Assembly: GCF_016595795.1 (NCBI RefSeq)
Contig: NZ_JAENHN010000010.1
Location: 62,001 to 126,000, forward strand
Reading direction: 5' to 3'
Length of the DNA stretch: 64,000 nt
DNA from: Clostridium yunnanense
GTDB taxonomy: Bacteria > Bacillota > Clostridia > Clostridiales > Clostridiaceae
Shown here: positions 63,442-64,000 of the stretch, piece after piece
Layout: every line of letters begins with the position of its first letter
How positions within the stretch are numbered: position 1 is the stretch's first letter
Made by a program: the position numbers and the translations under genes
Notes under the pieces: generated by a model
What the model saw: the letters and a program-made list of their open reading frames with translations, nothing else
Told to the model about the DNA's origin: nothing
Database searches by the model: none

Positions 63442-64000
63442 ATGAGCAACGAAAAGTTAAAGAATAAAAGTATGTTTGCGCCTATTATAGATTTATGGAC
63501 AAAATATAAGACAAAACATCCTGGTACAGCACAGTTTTTAGTGTTTTTTATGTTAAGTAATGGAATAACAGTTTTGCAAATGGTTTTGATGCCTTTATTT
63601 AAAGAGATACTTGGATGGACTACATTGGCAGATACAAACTTTCAAATACTACAAGTTGGTCATAATTTTGATGGAAGTGCTTACTATGTATTTAATTATG
63701 CAGCTGGTTCAATTTCCTCAGGAGGAGGGGGAGGATTAGCATACTTCCTTGCAGTTCAGATAACAATGGCTATTGCACAGATTATCAACTTCTTTGCTCA
63801 AAGGAATATAACCTTTAAATCTAAAAGTAACATATGGAAGTCTGCTTTTTGGTATGTAGTAGCTTATATTGTAATATCTATAGGTGCAGCTGCACTTCAA
63901 GGACTTTACAAAGCTCCTATATATAATTTGTTGATGAATACATTTGGAATGGGATCAGTTGGTGAGACTATAGCAGACTTTATAACAATGATTATAAACT
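63442..64000 (+). CDS. GtrA-like membrane protein, 3'-truncated by window
   Basis: 186 codons are visible; the gene runs off the window end. Four hydrophobic segments and IINFFAQRNITFKSK plus an AFWYVVAYI segment match the GtrA-like family, which flips or supports flipping of polyprenyl-linked sugars. A Gly-rich loop (SSGGGGGLAYF) precedes the third span. AAGGAGAG lies before ATG 63442. Operon position right after a GH3 enzyme suggests a cell-surface glycan task, but that is inference. Confidence 0.78.
   Translation, partial: MSNEKLKNKSMFAPIIDLWTKYKTKHPGTAQFLVFFMLSNGITVLQMVLMPLFKEILGWTTLADTNFQILQVGHNFDGSAYYVFNYAAGSISSGGGGGLAYFLAVQITMAIAQIINFFAQRNITFKSKSNIWKSAFWYVVAYIVISIGAAALQGLYKAPIYNLLMNTFGMGSVGETIADFITMIIN

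Noticed and set aside
1-64000. CRISPR arrays, restriction systems, phage genes, transposases
   Set aside because: Looked for short regular repeats and for typical protein motifs; the only repeats found are the palindromic families described.

Overview
The window looks like a chromosomal segment of a strict anaerobe of the class Clostridia, most likely Clostridium sensu lato. The DNA is strongly A+T-rich. Ribosome binding sites are AGGAGG-like and TTG/GTG starts are common. Clostridial hallmarks are present: an AgrBD peptide system, a T-box leader, PRD-type PTS regulators, DUF3243, DUF4177 and DUF975 proteins, several chemoreceptors and many sensor kinases. No rRNA, tRNA, CRISPR array, complete IS or prophage was seen.

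Regions. (1) 1-1.5 kb: 3' part of a fumarate/urocanate-reductase-type flavoprotein. (2) 2.2-11.6 kb: a carbohydrate operon with a PRD activator carrying IIB/IIA-like domains, PTS IIB and IIC of the ascorbate type, a SIS phosphosugar isomerase, a DapA-family aldolase, a KDPG-type aldolase, split transketolase and a phosphohexomutase. Two related palindromic elements sit inside it. (3) 12-17 kb: a two-component system and a MATE pump whose promoters carry the same triple 11-bp direct-repeat operator, with an AT-rich stretch and two orphan small genes between them. (4) 17-27 kb: mixed genes, including a small chemoreceptor, a secreted polysaccharide-degrading enzyme, a Tim44-like protein, asparagine synthetase under an Asn T-box, and an amino acid permease. 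(5) 27-33.4 kb: a signalling island. agrB, agrD, two paralogous multispan proteins, a PAS histidine kinase and a GGDEF/HD-GYP protein lie together; the last two share the same membrane input domain. (6) 33.6-38 kb: chemoreceptor, Dus enzyme, exonuclease-BRCT. (7) 38-45 kb: a locus resembling flavin-based extracellular electron transfer (ApbE, UbiA prenyltransferase, NDH-2 with a DoxX-like tail, NusG-II protein, Gx transporter, polyprenyl synthase and an abundant-looking lipoprotein). (8) 45-51 kb: single metabolic and membrane genes. (9) 51-56.5 kb: malic enzyme, a KdgT-family transporter and a CitA/CitB-like kinase and regulator fused in frame, with the start of the receiver domain lost. (10) 56.7-64 kb: a LysR regulator, a domain-permuted membrane-anchored GH3 glycosidase, a conventional GH3 enzyme and a GtrA-like protein cut by the window end.

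At least nine copies of a roughly 95-bp palindromic repeat (ends GATGTACCACTTC / GAAGTGGTACATC) are scattered through intergenic gaps from 18 to 61 kb. They are the most obvious genome-scale structure not explained by genes. The strongest candidates for something new are the agr / c-di-GMP island, the kinase-regulator fusion and the electron-transfer locus with a non-standard lipoprotein. All functions are read from sequence motifs; no database search was run.
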